NCBI GenBank assembly: GCA_002393815.1 | Contig: DGUB01000109.1 | Location: 1-12,959 of the forward strand | Reading direction: 5' to 3' | DNA length: 12,959 nucleotides | Source: Ruminococcus sp. UBA4321 | GTDB taxonomy: Bacteria; Bacillota; Clostridia; Oscillospirales; Ruminococcaceae | Shown: piece by piece, positions 1-7,267 of the stretch | Layout of the letters: every line of letters begins with the position of its first letter | Position numbering within the stretch: position 1 is the first letter of the stretch | Notes under the pieces: model-generated | Databases searched by the model: none | Told to the model about the DNA's origin: nothing | Seen by the model: the letters and a program-made list of their open reading frames with translations, nothing else | Made by a program: the position numbers and the translations under genes

Positions 1-252
1 GCTGATACCCTTGATTTCCTTGCCGATTACTCGGTTTCAGAAAGATGTATGTTTCAATCCACGCCGCAGCAATATTTTGTCAGTCATGAGCTACAGCGAC
101 TTATGTTAATATTTAAGTTATTGAACTTTTGTTTTTGTTTTCCTTACAAGTTAATCATACACTATTTCCGGAGAATTCACAACCCATTATTTGCAGAAAA
201 GGTGGACGAAATGCATAAATATGAATTTTTTTTTAAAATTTTCAGAATTTTT
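1..252. other. Non-coding left edge, AT-rich from about 100
   Basis: No convincing gene is seen. An open frame of 91 codons starting at 49 has low-complexity Phe/Lys-rich content and no ribosome-binding site, and it runs into the end of the kinase gene, so it was not called. The stretch 101-252 is very AT-rich, with long T and A runs near 225-252. It contains the 3' flank of the kinase gene but no GC-rich terminator. Positions 1-50 could be a CRISPR spacer plus further sequence if the repeat at 51-100 is real. Confidence 0.5.
51..100 (-). CRISPR. Candidate single CRISPR-like repeat (type I-C-like ends), unconfirmed
   Basis: Read on the minus strand, this 50-nt segment starts GTCGC and ends GCGTGGATTGAAAC. 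These are the conserved ends of many type I-C repeats. The arms CGCTGTAGC and GCTGCGGCG pair over 9 bp (two G-U), leaving GT before and TGGATTGAAAC after the stem, as in I-C repeats. The 19-nt loop is much larger than the usual 4-5 nt. The flank at higher coordinates, upstream on this strand, is AT-rich and could be a leader. No second repeat is seen in positions 1-50, so an array is not demonstrated. It may be the first repeat of an array lying outside the window, a degenerate relic, or chance. Confidence 0.3.
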
Positions 253-1236
253 TCAAACCTGTGCGATTCTGTACATGCGGAATTCAAATTCTGCACCGTG
301 CGGAACGGCATTTTTCACCTGTAAACTGCCGTTTTGTGAAGTGATGATTTTCTGTGCGAATGCCAGACCCAGTCCGAAACCGTTTCGGTTGAATTCCGTT
401 CCGCGGTAGAACCGTTCAAACAGATGCGGCAAATTCTGTTCCGGAATGCCGTTTCCGGAATCGGTAATTATCAGGCTGGTATAAATCACATTTTCCGAAG
501 CCTGTATCCGGATAGTACCGCCTTCCGGCGTATGCTCCATACAGTTTTTGAGAATATTCATGACCGCTTCGGTACAGTAAGGCATATCACCCTGAAAAGA
601 AGGCGTTCCGGTGATTTCTTTTGTAACAGTGATATTTTTCAGTTCCAGAGAAATTTCCAGAGGTTCGAGAGCCTTCTGAATCAGGTCAGCGACTGGAATT
701 TCTGTTTTCTGGAATTTGACTGCGCCGGCATCCAGACGGGAAATTTTCAGGAGCGTTTCAATCTGCCACTGCATCTGTGAAAGCAGCTGCATAAGTTCCT
801 GTACCTGAACAGTGCGTTCCCGTGCGGAAAGTTCCTGTTTCCGGAGCATTCCGGCGATGAGCATCATACTGGTGAGGGGTGTGCGCAGCTGATGGGACAT
901 ATCTTCCAGAGATTCTTTCATGAATTGCCTGTCTTGTAACAAAGCTGCATTCTGTTCCCGGAGGCGGACAGTCATTTTCTGGATTTCAGAAGATAAAATG
1001 CTGAGTTCTCCCTCCTGAAACGAATCGAATTTTACAGTATCTTTTCCGTTCAGGATTTCGCTGATTTTATCGCAGAGTTCCAGAATGTTCCGTTTCTGTT
1101 TTTTTCCGGAAAGATGCTGAATCAGCATCAGGAGCAGTCCGCACAACAGAAGAATGCACGCCGCCGGAATGCTGAAAAAACAGCACAGAATCACGCCGGA
1201 CAGAAGTATCACTGTCTGTAATAATTTCTGACTCAT
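253..1236 (-). CDS. Sensor histidine kinase, Bce-like (short intramembrane sensor)
   Basis: This is a membrane histidine kinase of 327 aa that phosphorylates the response regulator encoded just upstream. Residues 5-40 form two adjacent hydrophobic helices with almost no external loop. That is the intramembrane-sensing architecture of BceS-type kinases, which sense through a partner ABC transporter rather than binding a ligand themselves. A linker follows, then the H-box (SHQLRTPLTS, phosphoacceptor H115), N-box (NILKNCMEH, near N231), G1 (DSGNGIP, 259-265), F-box (FERFYR, 273-278) and G2 (GFGLGLA, 286-292), so the catalytic core is complete. The start overlaps the regulator stop as ATGA and has AAGGCGG upstream, indicating translational coupling. 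The divergent ABC ATPase and permease are the likely partner. The kinase family is certain; the sensing mode is inferred from topology and neighbours. Confidence 0.93.
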   Translation of the reverse strand: MSQKLLQTVILLSGVILCCFFSIPAACILLLCGLLLMLIQHLSGKKQKRNILELCDKISEILNGKDTVKFDSFQEGELSILSSEIQKMTVRLREQNAALLQDRQFMKESLEDMSHQLRTPLTSMMLIAGMLRKQELSARERTVQVQELMQLLSQMQWQIETLLKISRLDAGAVKFQKTEIPVADLIQKALEPLEISLELKNITVTKEITGTPSFQGDMPYCTEAVMNILKNCMEHTPEGGTIRIQASENVIYTSLIITDSGNGIPEQNLPHLFERFYRGTEFNRNGFGLGLAFAQKIITSQNGSLQVKNAVPHGAEFEFRMYRIAQV

Positions 1237-1907
1237 GATTCTGCCGCCTTATAGCCGAGTCCGCGGACTGTCCGGATAATCTGCGGATTTTGAGGGTCAT
1301 CTTCAATCTTGTCGCGGAGACGCTTCATATAGACATTCAGTGTATTGTCGCCGATAAACTCGCCGGAAATCGTCCAGAGTTCGTCAGCAATTCTTTCACG
1401 GGAAATGAGCTGTCCGGGATTGGATAAAAATAATAATAACAGTCTGTATTCCAGAGCGGAAAGAAAGACTTCCTGACCGCTTTTCATGACAAGAGCTTTC
1501 GAGGGGTCAAGCGTCAGATTATGACAATGCAGAAGTTTCGGGGCGGCATTGTGACGGCGCAGGACGTTCCGGATTCTGGCGGCGAGTTCGCGCGGTCGGA
1601 ACGGCTTGCTGATATAGTCATCTGCACCGAGTTCAAATCCGGCAACTGTGCAGGATTCGTCAGCCGATGCTGTCAGAAATATCACAGGCGTTTCCGAAAC
1701 CGCCCGGATTGCCGAACATACCGAAAAACCGTTTCCGTCCGCAAGCGAAACATCCAGCAGAATGCAGTCCGGCGGATACTGCCGGAATAATTGCAGACCG
1801 TCACGCTGTCCGGGTGCTGTCCGGACAGTATAGCCCTCTGATTTCAGATAATTCGAGAGCGTTTCGGAAATTGCCGGGTCATCTTCTATTAGTAAAATTT
1901 CAGCCAT
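1233..1907 (-). CDS. OmpR/PhoB-family response regulator
   Basis: This is a two-component DNA-binding regulator of 224 aa. The receiver domain (about 1-118) has the acidic pair D9/D10, phosphoacceptor D52 (LLDVSLADG), T79 (FLTAS) and K101 (SKPF). The C-terminal winged helix (about 128-222) has the typical RDKIEDDPQNPQIIRTVRG block and the ending GLGYK. The ATG at 1907 is preceded by AAGGAGAT at a normal distance. The gene overlaps the kinase by 4 bp, so the two form one operon. Its promoter faces away from the ABC transporter genes, and a palindrome between the promoters (1984-1997) is a plausible binding site that could serve both directions. By analogy with BceR-type systems it probably induces the adjacent transporter; this is inference. 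Confidence 0.95.
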   Translation of the reverse strand: MAEILLIEDDPAISETLSNYLKSEGYTVRTAPGQRDGLQLFRQYPPDCILLDVSLADGNGFSVCSAIRAVSETPVIFLTASADESCTVAGFELGADDYISKPFRPRELAARIRNVLRRHNAAPKLLHCHNLTLDPSKALVMKSGQEVFLSALEYRLLLLFLSNPGQLISRERIADELWTISGEFIGDNTLNVYMKRLRDKIEDDPQNPQIIRTVRGLGYKAAES

Positions 1908-1939
1908 GATTTTTATCTCCTTATGAACAGATTACTTTG

Positions 1940-1968
1940 ATTATAGCATATTTTTCAAAAATCTGCAA
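1940..1968 (-). promoter_or_regulatory. Promoter of the regulator/kinase operon
   Basis: On the minus strand a TTGCAG -35 box (1968-1963) and a perfect TATAAT -10 box (1945-1940) are separated by 17 bp, 33 bp upstream of the regulator start codon. The AAGGAGAT ribosome-binding site lies at 1922-1915. Confidence 0.75.
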
Positions 1969-1983
1969 GAATATTATGCAATC

Positions 1984-1997
1984 TTACAGAATTGTAA
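1984..1997. promoter_or_regulatory. Inverted repeat TTACA-N4-TGTAA, likely response-regulator operator
   Basis: This is a perfect palindrome, TTACA-GAAT-TGTAA, in the divergent promoter region. It lies 33 bp upstream of the ABC operon -10 box and 15 bp upstream of the -35 box of the regulator operon. From memory, the site reported for BceR-like regulators is TNACA-N4-TGTAA, which it matches. The ABC promoter has no good -35 box, which fits activation from this site. Confidence 0.6.
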
Positions 1998-2027
1998 TGC
2001 AGAAGAAACAGAATCGTTATTTTTTTA

Positions 2028-2036
2028 TGTTATAAT
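2028..2036 (+). promoter_or_regulatory. Extended -10 promoter of the ABC transporter operon
   Basis: TG-N-TATAAT forms an extended -10 element. No good -35 hexamer lies 16-18 bp upstream, which suggests an activator-dependent promoter. The ribosome-binding site AAGGGGAGAAG is at 2048-2058, just before the ATPase start. Confidence 0.65.
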
Positions 2037-2062
2037 AGAAACATCGAAAGGGGAGAAGTATT

Positions 2063-2752
2063 ATGGAATTTCTCAAAGTGGAAAATTTATGCAAAACTTA
2101 CGGCACAGGCGAGAATGAAGTCAAGGCTCTGGATAACGTATCTTTCACAGTTCCAAAAGGACAGATGACCGCAGTGATCGGGGCATCCGGCTCCGGAAAA
2201 TCGACGCTGTTACATATTCTCGGTGCGGTGGATAAGCCCACTTCCGGAAAAGTTTTTCTCGATGGACAGGACGTATTCGCGCAGAATACAAAAAATCTGG
2301 CAATTTTCCGGCGCAGGCAGGTCGGCTTGATTTATCAGTTCTATAATCTGATTCCGGTGCTGAACGCCGAGGAAAATATGACGCTTCCCATGCTGATGGA
2401 CGGCAGAAAGCCAGACCCGGCACAGGTGGGAGAAATGCTTTCCCTGATGGGTCTGACCGAACGCAGAAATCATCTGCCTTCACAGCTTTCCGGCGGTCAG
2501 CAGCAGAGAGTTTCCATCGGCAGAGCGTTATTCACTTCTCCGGGGGTGATACTCGCCGACGAGCCGACCGGCAACCTCGACAGCAAAAACAGTATGGAAA
2601 TTGTACAGCTGCTCCGGAAATCGAATCAGGAACGCAATCAGACAATGCTGATTATCACACATGATGAAAATGTCGCGCTCCAGTGTGACAGAATTCTGAC
2701 GCTTTCCGACGGCAGAATCATCAGTGACCAGCTGACCGGACAGGGGGCATGA
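2063..2752 (+). CDS. ABC transporter ATP-binding protein (MacB/BceA-like)
   Basis: This is the cytoplasmic ATPase subunit (229 aa) of an FtsX-type ABC transporter, likely for antimicrobial-peptide resistance or envelope stress. It shows Walker A GASGSGKST (40-48), Q-loop Q92 (YQFYNLIP), signature LSGGQ (142-146), Walker B VILADE (162-167), D-loop (NLDS) and H-loop H200. The RVSIGRAL sequence after the signature is typical of the LolD/MacB/BceA group. A strong ribosome-binding site, AAGGGGAGAAG, fixes the start. It overlaps the permease gene by 4 bp (ATGA). The gene is divergent from a Bce-like kinase/regulator pair, a common arrangement for peptide-antibiotic sensing and detoxification modules. 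The substrate cannot be read from the sequence. Confidence 0.95.
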   Translation: MEFLKVENLCKTYGTGENEVKALDNVSFTVPKGQMTAVIGASGSGKSTLLHILGAVDKPTSGKVFLDGQDVFAQNTKNLAIFRRRQVGLIYQFYNLIPVLNAEENMTLPMLMDGRKPDPAQVGEMLSLMGLTERRNHLPSQLSGGQQQRVSIGRALFTSPGVILADEPTGNLDSKNSMEIVQLLRKSNQERNQTMLIITHDENVALQCDRILTLSDGRIISDQLTGQGA

Positions 2753-4914
2753 CTATGTTTGCACGGCTTCTGGCAAAGAAATATATCTTTCAGCAGAAAA
2801 GGCATTCGATTCTGACGATATGCAGTATTATCACGGCACTGGCTCTGATGACGGCACTGTTCACGGGCTTTTCAACGATGACTCAGTGTCTGCGTGATGT
2901 CGAATATGATAACAATCCATGGCATTATAAAATCACGCATCTGACGAAAGACAAGGCAGAATCACTCCTGAACCTTCCGGAATTCGACTGCAAATTTGTA
3001 ATCGAAAAAGACTATACATGCAGTGTGGAATTATTACTGAAAGAATATACAGAATATGATTACTCCTATAGCGGAGATATTAAAGGCTACTGGGACGAAC
3101 TGGGTATCAACAGCAAGGAGCAGATTGAAGTAAACCGTTCTCTGATTAATTATGATATGCTCGATTTGCAGGCGCGCGCAAGTATGGTACAGGTTTTCGC
3201 AGTATTCTATGTATTCGTGATTTTCTTAGCACTTGCACTCCGGCTGATTATTGATACCGCTTTTGAAGTTTCTTCCAAAGAACGGGAACGGCAGTTCGGC
3301 GTATTGCAGTCGATAGGCGCAACCCCTCAGCAGATTGTCGGAATTATCACTTATGAAGGCTTATTTCTGTCCTGTATCGGCATTCCGATTGGAATCTTAG
3401 CCGGAATCGGTCTGGGGTACGGTGCATTCCGTGCGGTTCTGACAAGCGGCATCGCGGAAGCTTTTCTGCATGACGGTCAGGAAGTCTTTCTGCATTATCA
3501 TGTCAATGCGCCCTTACTGCTGATAGCCGCTGTTACTGGGCTTGCGTGGGTGCTGTTTTCTGCATACGGAACGGGCATGAGAGTTATCAGAATGACTCCG
3601 ATTCAGGCAATCAGCAACCGGAGCAATAAAATCACCAAAGTCAAAAAGCATTCTTTCTTTACGCTTTTATTCGGCTGGAAAGGCAGACTTGCCGCCCGGA
3701 ATAACCGCCGTCAGCCAAAACGGTTTATCATTACGGTGTTGTCTCTGACGCTTTCCATGGTGCTGTTCGCATCGGTTTCGATTATTATGGAGAAGGGGAA
3801 AATCGTTGTCAACAGAACGTTAGAGGACATGTACGGCGAAAATTATTTTGACATCTGGGCGAGTACAAAAGATAATATCGGAGCAGAAAAATATCTGAAT
3901 ACGATGAAACAGATTGAAGATTCCGGTTATTTTACAGATGTCAATTATGGAATTGGTGTGGTCGGCTTTAATGATAAGAATGCAATTTATATAAATTATT
4001 CCAATGAAACACAGTATCTTCAGGCATTCCAGAACAATCCGCCTGTATCGTATGAGGCATTGAAAAATTCCGGCGGTTATCTGTACGCATCCAGTCAGGA
4101 ATTGGAAGGTGATACGTTTACAGTGGAGCAGATGCTCAGCTATGGCAGCGAAAAAATAGGAAAGCAGGATGTGAATTTGGAATATCTCATCATTCAGAAA
4201 ACAGGAATTCCGCCGGCGGAACGGAACTATTTAATCAGTGATAATCAACTGGATAAGTATATCTGGCTGTATGCGCCGCTTGAACTGTATCAGGAAAGTG
4301 CAAAGGAACTTTATGATTTATCAAGATTTTCCGACAGCTTCACGGTAACGCTGAAAGATACCAAAGAACATGACAAGGCTGTGGATTTTCTGAAATCACT
4401 GGATACTGTCGAAAGCGGAGACATGATGGACCTTTATCTGGAGCATAAGAAATCAGATACCATGCTTTCTGCAATTGGAATCGGTCTGACCTGCCTGAAT
4501 ATCATGTTTATTCTGATTGCTGTGATTAATATGATAAATATTATTTCAACGGGCATCATCAACCGGAAGTCGGAACTTGCTTCTCTGCAATGTCTCGGCA
4601 TGTCGAAAGGTCAGCTTTACGGGGTGACTGTTATCGAATGCGCCCAGTATGTGCTGACCGCCGGTATTTCCTCGATAGTGCTGACGGAAATTCTGATGTT
4701 CATTACAGCAAGATTCCTCAAGCTGTTTGAAGTCTTTGACGGTGACGGAAGTGTGCTTGTTTCGATGGATAATATTATCAATTACGGTGAACCGCTTCCG
4801 AGACTTCTGTTTGCGATGGCGTTCGCATTCGTGACTGCGTTTATCTCCTCAGTGATTCCGCTGAAAATTATGGATAAAACACCGCTTACAGAACAGATTC
4901 GTTCTGTAGATTAA
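2749..4914 (+). CDS. FtsX-family ABC transporter permease
   Basis: This is the membrane subunit (721 aa) working with the preceding ATPase. Eight predicted membrane segments fall at about 20-43, 147-172, 198-228, 255-273, 327-347, 573-600, 628-655 and 684-706. Extracellular domains lie at about 44-146 and 350-570. The FtsX coupling motif appears twice (ERERQFGVLQSIGATPQQI at 178-196 and NRKSELASLQCLGMSKGQL at 605-623), so this is a duplicated 4+4 FtsX protein. Classical BceB instead has ten helices and one large external domain. The larger second domain may bind the ligand. Two starts are possible: ATG 2749 overlaps the ATPase stop, while ATG 2755 has AGGGGG at a better 7-nt spacing and is perhaps more likely. 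Export versus detoxification by target release cannot be decided here. Confidence 0.92.
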   Translation: MTMFARLLAKKYIFQQKRHSILTICSIITALALMTALFTGFSTMTQCLRDVEYDNNPWHYKITHLTKDKAESLLNLPEFDCKFVIEKDYTCSVELLLKEYTEYDYSYSGDIKGYWDELGINSKEQIEVNRSLINYDMLDLQARASMVQVFAVFYVFVIFLALALRLIIDTAFEVSSKERERQFGVLQSIGATPQQIVGIITYEGLFLSCIGIPIGILAGIGLGYGAFRAVLTSGIAEAFLHDGQEVFLHYHVNAPLLLIAAVTGLAWVLFSAYGTGMRVIRMTPIQAISNRSNKITKVKKHSFFTLLFGWKGRLAARNNRRQPKRFIITVLSLTLSMVLFASVSIIMEKGKIVVNRTLEDMYGENYFDIWASTKDNIGAEKYLNTMKQIEDSGYFTDVNYGIGVVGFNDKNAIYINYSNETQYLQAFQNNPPVSYEALKNSGGYLYASSQELEGDTFTVEQMLSYGSEKIGKQDVNLEYLIIQKTGIPPAERNYLISDNQLDKYIWLYAPLELYQESAKELYDLSRFSDSFTVTLKDTKEHDKAVDFLKSLDTVESGDMMDLYLEHKKSDTMLSAIGIGLTCLNIMFILIAVINMINIISTGIINRKSELASLQCLGMSKGQLYGVTVIECAQYVLTAGISSIVLTEILMFITARFLKLFEVFDGDGSVLVSMDNIINYGEPLPRLLFAMAFAFVTAFISSVIPLKIMDKTPLTEQIRSVD

Positions 4915-4921
4915 CAAACAA

Positions 4922-4949
4922 AGACTGCTGTACGCGGATACAGCAGTCT
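4922..4949. terminator. Bidirectional rho-independent terminator
   Basis: A perfect 11-bp stem (AGACTGCTGTA / TACAGCAGTCT) with a 6-nt loop is followed by a T-rich tract on the plus strand (from 4951) and by TTTGTTTGTT on the minus strand. It ends the ABC operon and the minus-strand PglX-like gene, whose TAG stop overlaps the hairpin. Confidence 0.85.
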
Positions 4950-5742
4950 ATTTTATTTTTTCTAAAATATCGCCGAAAATCTGATAATTGTTTTTTACGC
5001 CGTCATCCGGATTCAAGGTTCTGCCGAGAAAGGGCAGAAGTTTTTCTTCATAAATCAGCAGTTCGGAAAGCATTGCTTCCTGATTCTGATAGTATTTCTG
5101 CAATTTCCGGACATGAAAGAGGATATTTTTTATGGTATCACAGTCCCATCTGTGCAGATAGACAAGAGCCGTAAAAACACGTTTCTTTCCGGAACGGAAC
5201 ATCCAGTAAATCGGGCGTTTCTGATAAATCCGGCAGTGGTCGGGATAAAAATCATTCAGAAGATACTGCCGGATTTTTTCTTCCGGCGAGCCGTTTCTGC
5301 CGAGGGCAGAAGCGATAAACTGCAAATTTTCTTCGAGGGTTTCTGCGCCGTAAACTGTCCGGACAAAATCAATAATTTTTAATGTCAGTTCATTGGAGAA
5401 GCATTCCGGACAGCCAATGGGAAGAAGATTCGATTCTTCCGGAATGATTGTCCGGTATCTGTCCGGATTCCAGTCTCCGCCGGCATAGCACAGACCTTTT
5501 TCATCCACGCTGTACCGTCCGCACAGACAGCCGACGGCATAGCTTATCAGACTTCTGATTTCCCGTTGCAGGTCAGCTTTCCGGACAGTAAGATTTTCAG
5601 CTTCCGGAGAGACTTCATTCTGCAAACCGTACAGAGCGATAAAAATCCGGTTAAGTTCTTCTTCATTGGCTTTCAGGCGTTCATACCGCTGACTGCATTC
5701 CTGTTCCCAATGCCGATATTTTTCGGATAATAATTTTGCCAT
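4948..5742 (-). pseudogene. Orphan C-terminal fragment of BREX methyltransferase PglX
   Basis: These 264 codons match what I recognise as the C-terminal region of PglX, the adenine-specific DNA methyltransferase of BREX phage-defence systems: RLKANEEELNRIFIALYGLQ (22-41), LTVRKADLQREIRSLISYAV (51-70), GRYSVD (75-80), ADE-type spacing then YAGGDW, TVYGAETLEENLQFI, and DHCRIYQKRPIYWMF. Full PglX proteins are about 1,200 aa, with the SAM-binding and NPPY catalytic motifs in the N-terminal half; neither is present here, so methylation by this piece alone is impossible. The ATG follows the deacetylase stop by 11 nt and has no ribosome-binding site. No other BREX gene is in the window. The frame is intact with no internal stop, so it may be a recent truncation, a donor cassette for recombination with a full pglX elsewhere, or a retained stand-alone domain. 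Confidence 0.75.
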
Positions 5743-5753
5743 GGCGTTGCAAA

Positions 5754-7004
5754 TTATGACAGGAGAGCTTTTTTCATCAGAATCAGGTCATAGATATTCA
5801 GAATCTTGTCACCGGTGAAATCAGCGGCTTTCCAGTCGGCGAGTTTTCCGCTGCCGAGCAGCCATTTCTGGAATGTGATAATATCTGTCAGGTTGAATTT
5901 TCCGTCCTGATTGACATCTCCGGCAATCTGTCCGGAAGATTCCGGTTTGGTCAGAATTTTCGCATCAGACAGAATAATTTCTCCGCCGTATGCGGAAATC
6001 GTAATGCCGTCAAGGTCAGTATAAGTCATGTCAAGGGCTTCCAGAGCCGGAAGAATATCCGAAGCCAGAAAGACCGCTTTTTCGCCGTTGGAGTAGAACG
6101 GCTGAATTGCCTGCCATACAGAAGGCGTACTCGACCATTTCTGAAGCGCGACAACGGGCGGATTCGCTGTGCCGTTATAGCTGACTTCAATCGCATAATT
6201 TTCACCAAGCTGTTCCAGAACGGCGGCATCCAGCGGAACTTTATCAGCCGAAGCAGAAGTTAAAGTCTGATAAAGTTCATAATCAGCACAGGGGTATTTT
6301 GCGACCTGACTGTAAAGCAGATTCCGTTTCGGGGTTTCGCCCTGACGCTCGAATAATTCTGTTAAGGTGACAAATTCATAGCCTTGTGCGGCGAGTTCAG
6401 GCATGGCGATTTTCAGGGCTTCGACCGTCTGGGAATTTCCGGCGGCATCATGAAGCAGAACGATAACGCCGTCCTTTGCACCGTTGAGGATATACTGTGC
6501 GCGTTCTTCGGCAGTGACATTTTCCATATAATCCTGACAGTCGATTCCGCAGATAAACGGCAGTTCAATGGCATCATACATGGTCTGGCTGGTATCGATA
6601 AACGGCGGACGGAAAAATTTCGTCGGTTCTCCGGTGATTTCGATAACTTTCTCATCGACATAGGCAATTTCTGCCTGAATGTCTTCCGGTGACATGGCTG
6701 CCATATTGGAATGGGTTTTCGAGTGGTTGTCAATTTCCATGCCCATGTCATAGGCGCGTTTGACGGAAACGGCACTCTCTGCATTGATATTCGTTCCGAT
6801 AAGGAAGAAAGAAGCTTTGGCGTTGTATTCTTCCAGAATATCAAGAACCTGATTTGTTGTGGTGGTATTGGGACCATCATCGAATGTCAGGGCGATTAAT
6901 TTGGTTTCCGGCTCTGCGCCGCTGACGGACATTGCCGGAATACTGCTGACTGCCGTTACAGCAGACAAAAGCACGGTGATTAATAATTTTCTGAATTTTT
7001 TCAT
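5754..7004 (-). CDS. Secreted NodB/CE4 polysaccharide deacetylase with dockerin
   Basis: This is an extracellular carbohydrate esterase family 4 deacetylase (416 aa), probably removing acetyl groups from xylan, chitin-like glycans or peptidoglycan. Residues 1-30 are a signal peptide (MKKFRKLL start, cut near VSGA/EPE). The NodB domain (about 35-220) has all five motifs: TFDDGP (40-45), HSKTH (H94, H98), RPPF (132-135), DCQDY (155-159) and LLHD (183-186). A middle beta-rich module (about 230-355) of unknown type may bind carbohydrate. A type I dockerin (363-414) has two calcium-binding repeats (DVNQDGKFNLTD, DFTGDKILNIYD). The start at 7004 was chosen because GAGGAAG lies 6 nt upstream; a longer frame from 7106 would run into the tRNA gene. 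No clear own promoter is seen. Confidence 0.93.
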   Translation of the reverse strand: MKKFRKLLITVLLSAVTAVSSIPAMSVSGAEPETKLIALTFDDGPNTTTTNQVLDILEEYNAKASFFLIGTNINAESAVSVKRAYDMGMEIDNHSKTHSNMAAMSPEDIQAEIAYVDEKVIEITGEPTKFFRPPFIDTSQTMYDAIELPFICGIDCQDYMENVTAEERAQYILNGAKDGVIVLLHDAAGNSQTVEALKIAMPELAAQGYEFVTLTELFERQGETPKRNLLYSQVAKYPCADYELYQTLTSASADKVPLDAAVLEQLGENYAIEVSYNGTANPPVVALQKWSSTPSVWQAIQPFYSNGEKAVFLASDILPALEALDMTYTDLDGITISAYGGEIILSDAKILTKPESSGQIAGDVNQDGKFNLTDIITFQKWLLGSGKLADWKAADFTGDKILNIYDLILMKKALLS

Positions 7005-7040
7005 AAACATCTTCCTCACTGAATCTTGATTTTTATCTGA

Positions 7041-7072
7041 AAATGCTGATACAGAAAACTGTATCAGCATTT
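7041..7072 (-). terminator. Hairpin after tRNA-Leu, probable (leaky) terminator
   Basis: A perfect 14-bp stem, AAATGCTGATACAG / CTGTATCAGCATTT, has a 4-nt loop. On the minus strand it follows the tRNA 3' end by 7 nt. Only TTTT continues past the stem before mixed sequence, so termination may be partial. The deacetylase gene begins 37 nt further on with no obvious promoter, so read-through may feed it. Confidence 0.65.
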
Positions 7073-7079
7073 TTGTGTA

Positions 7080-7161
7080 TGCGGATAACAGGAGTTGAAC
7101 CTGCACGGATTACTCCGCCAGAACCTAAATCTGGTGCGTCTGCCAATTCCGCCATATCCGC
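7080..7161 (-). tRNA. tRNA-Leu (anticodon UAG)
   Basis: The acceptor stem GCGGATA pairs with TATCCGC, and the discriminator is A. The anticodon stem CCAGA / TCTGG encloses loop TTTAGGT with anticodon TAG, which reads CUN leucine codons. The long variable arm (CGGA-GTAA-TCCG) is typical of class II leucine tRNAs. The T-arm has TTCAACT. The CCA end is not encoded. A perfect promoter lies just upstream. Confidence 0.95.
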
Positions 7162-7172
7162 GTGATATCAAT

Positions 7173-7201
7173 ATTATAACATAATTTACGGAATTTGTCA
7201 A
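7173..7201 (-). promoter_or_regulatory. Promoter of tRNA-Leu
   Basis: On the minus strand a perfect TTGACA (7201-7196), a 17-bp spacer and a perfect TATAAT (7178-7173) lie 11 bp upstream of the tRNA 5' end. Confidence 0.9.
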
Positions 7202-7267
7202 TTGTTTTCCGAAAATTTAAGGTCAGTGCATGAGCAGAAATCACACACCGACCCGGTATACAGGATA

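Noticed and set aside
49-324. Open frame of 91 codons on the plus strand at the left edge
   Set aside because: No ribosome-binding site, low-complexity Phe/Lys-rich translation, and it overlaps the end of the kinase gene and the CRISPR-like repeat.
7005-7106. Upstream extension of the deacetylase to an ATG at 7106
   Set aside because: The extension runs through the post-tRNA hairpin into tRNA-Leu; the start at 7004 has a ribosome-binding site and a normal signal peptide.
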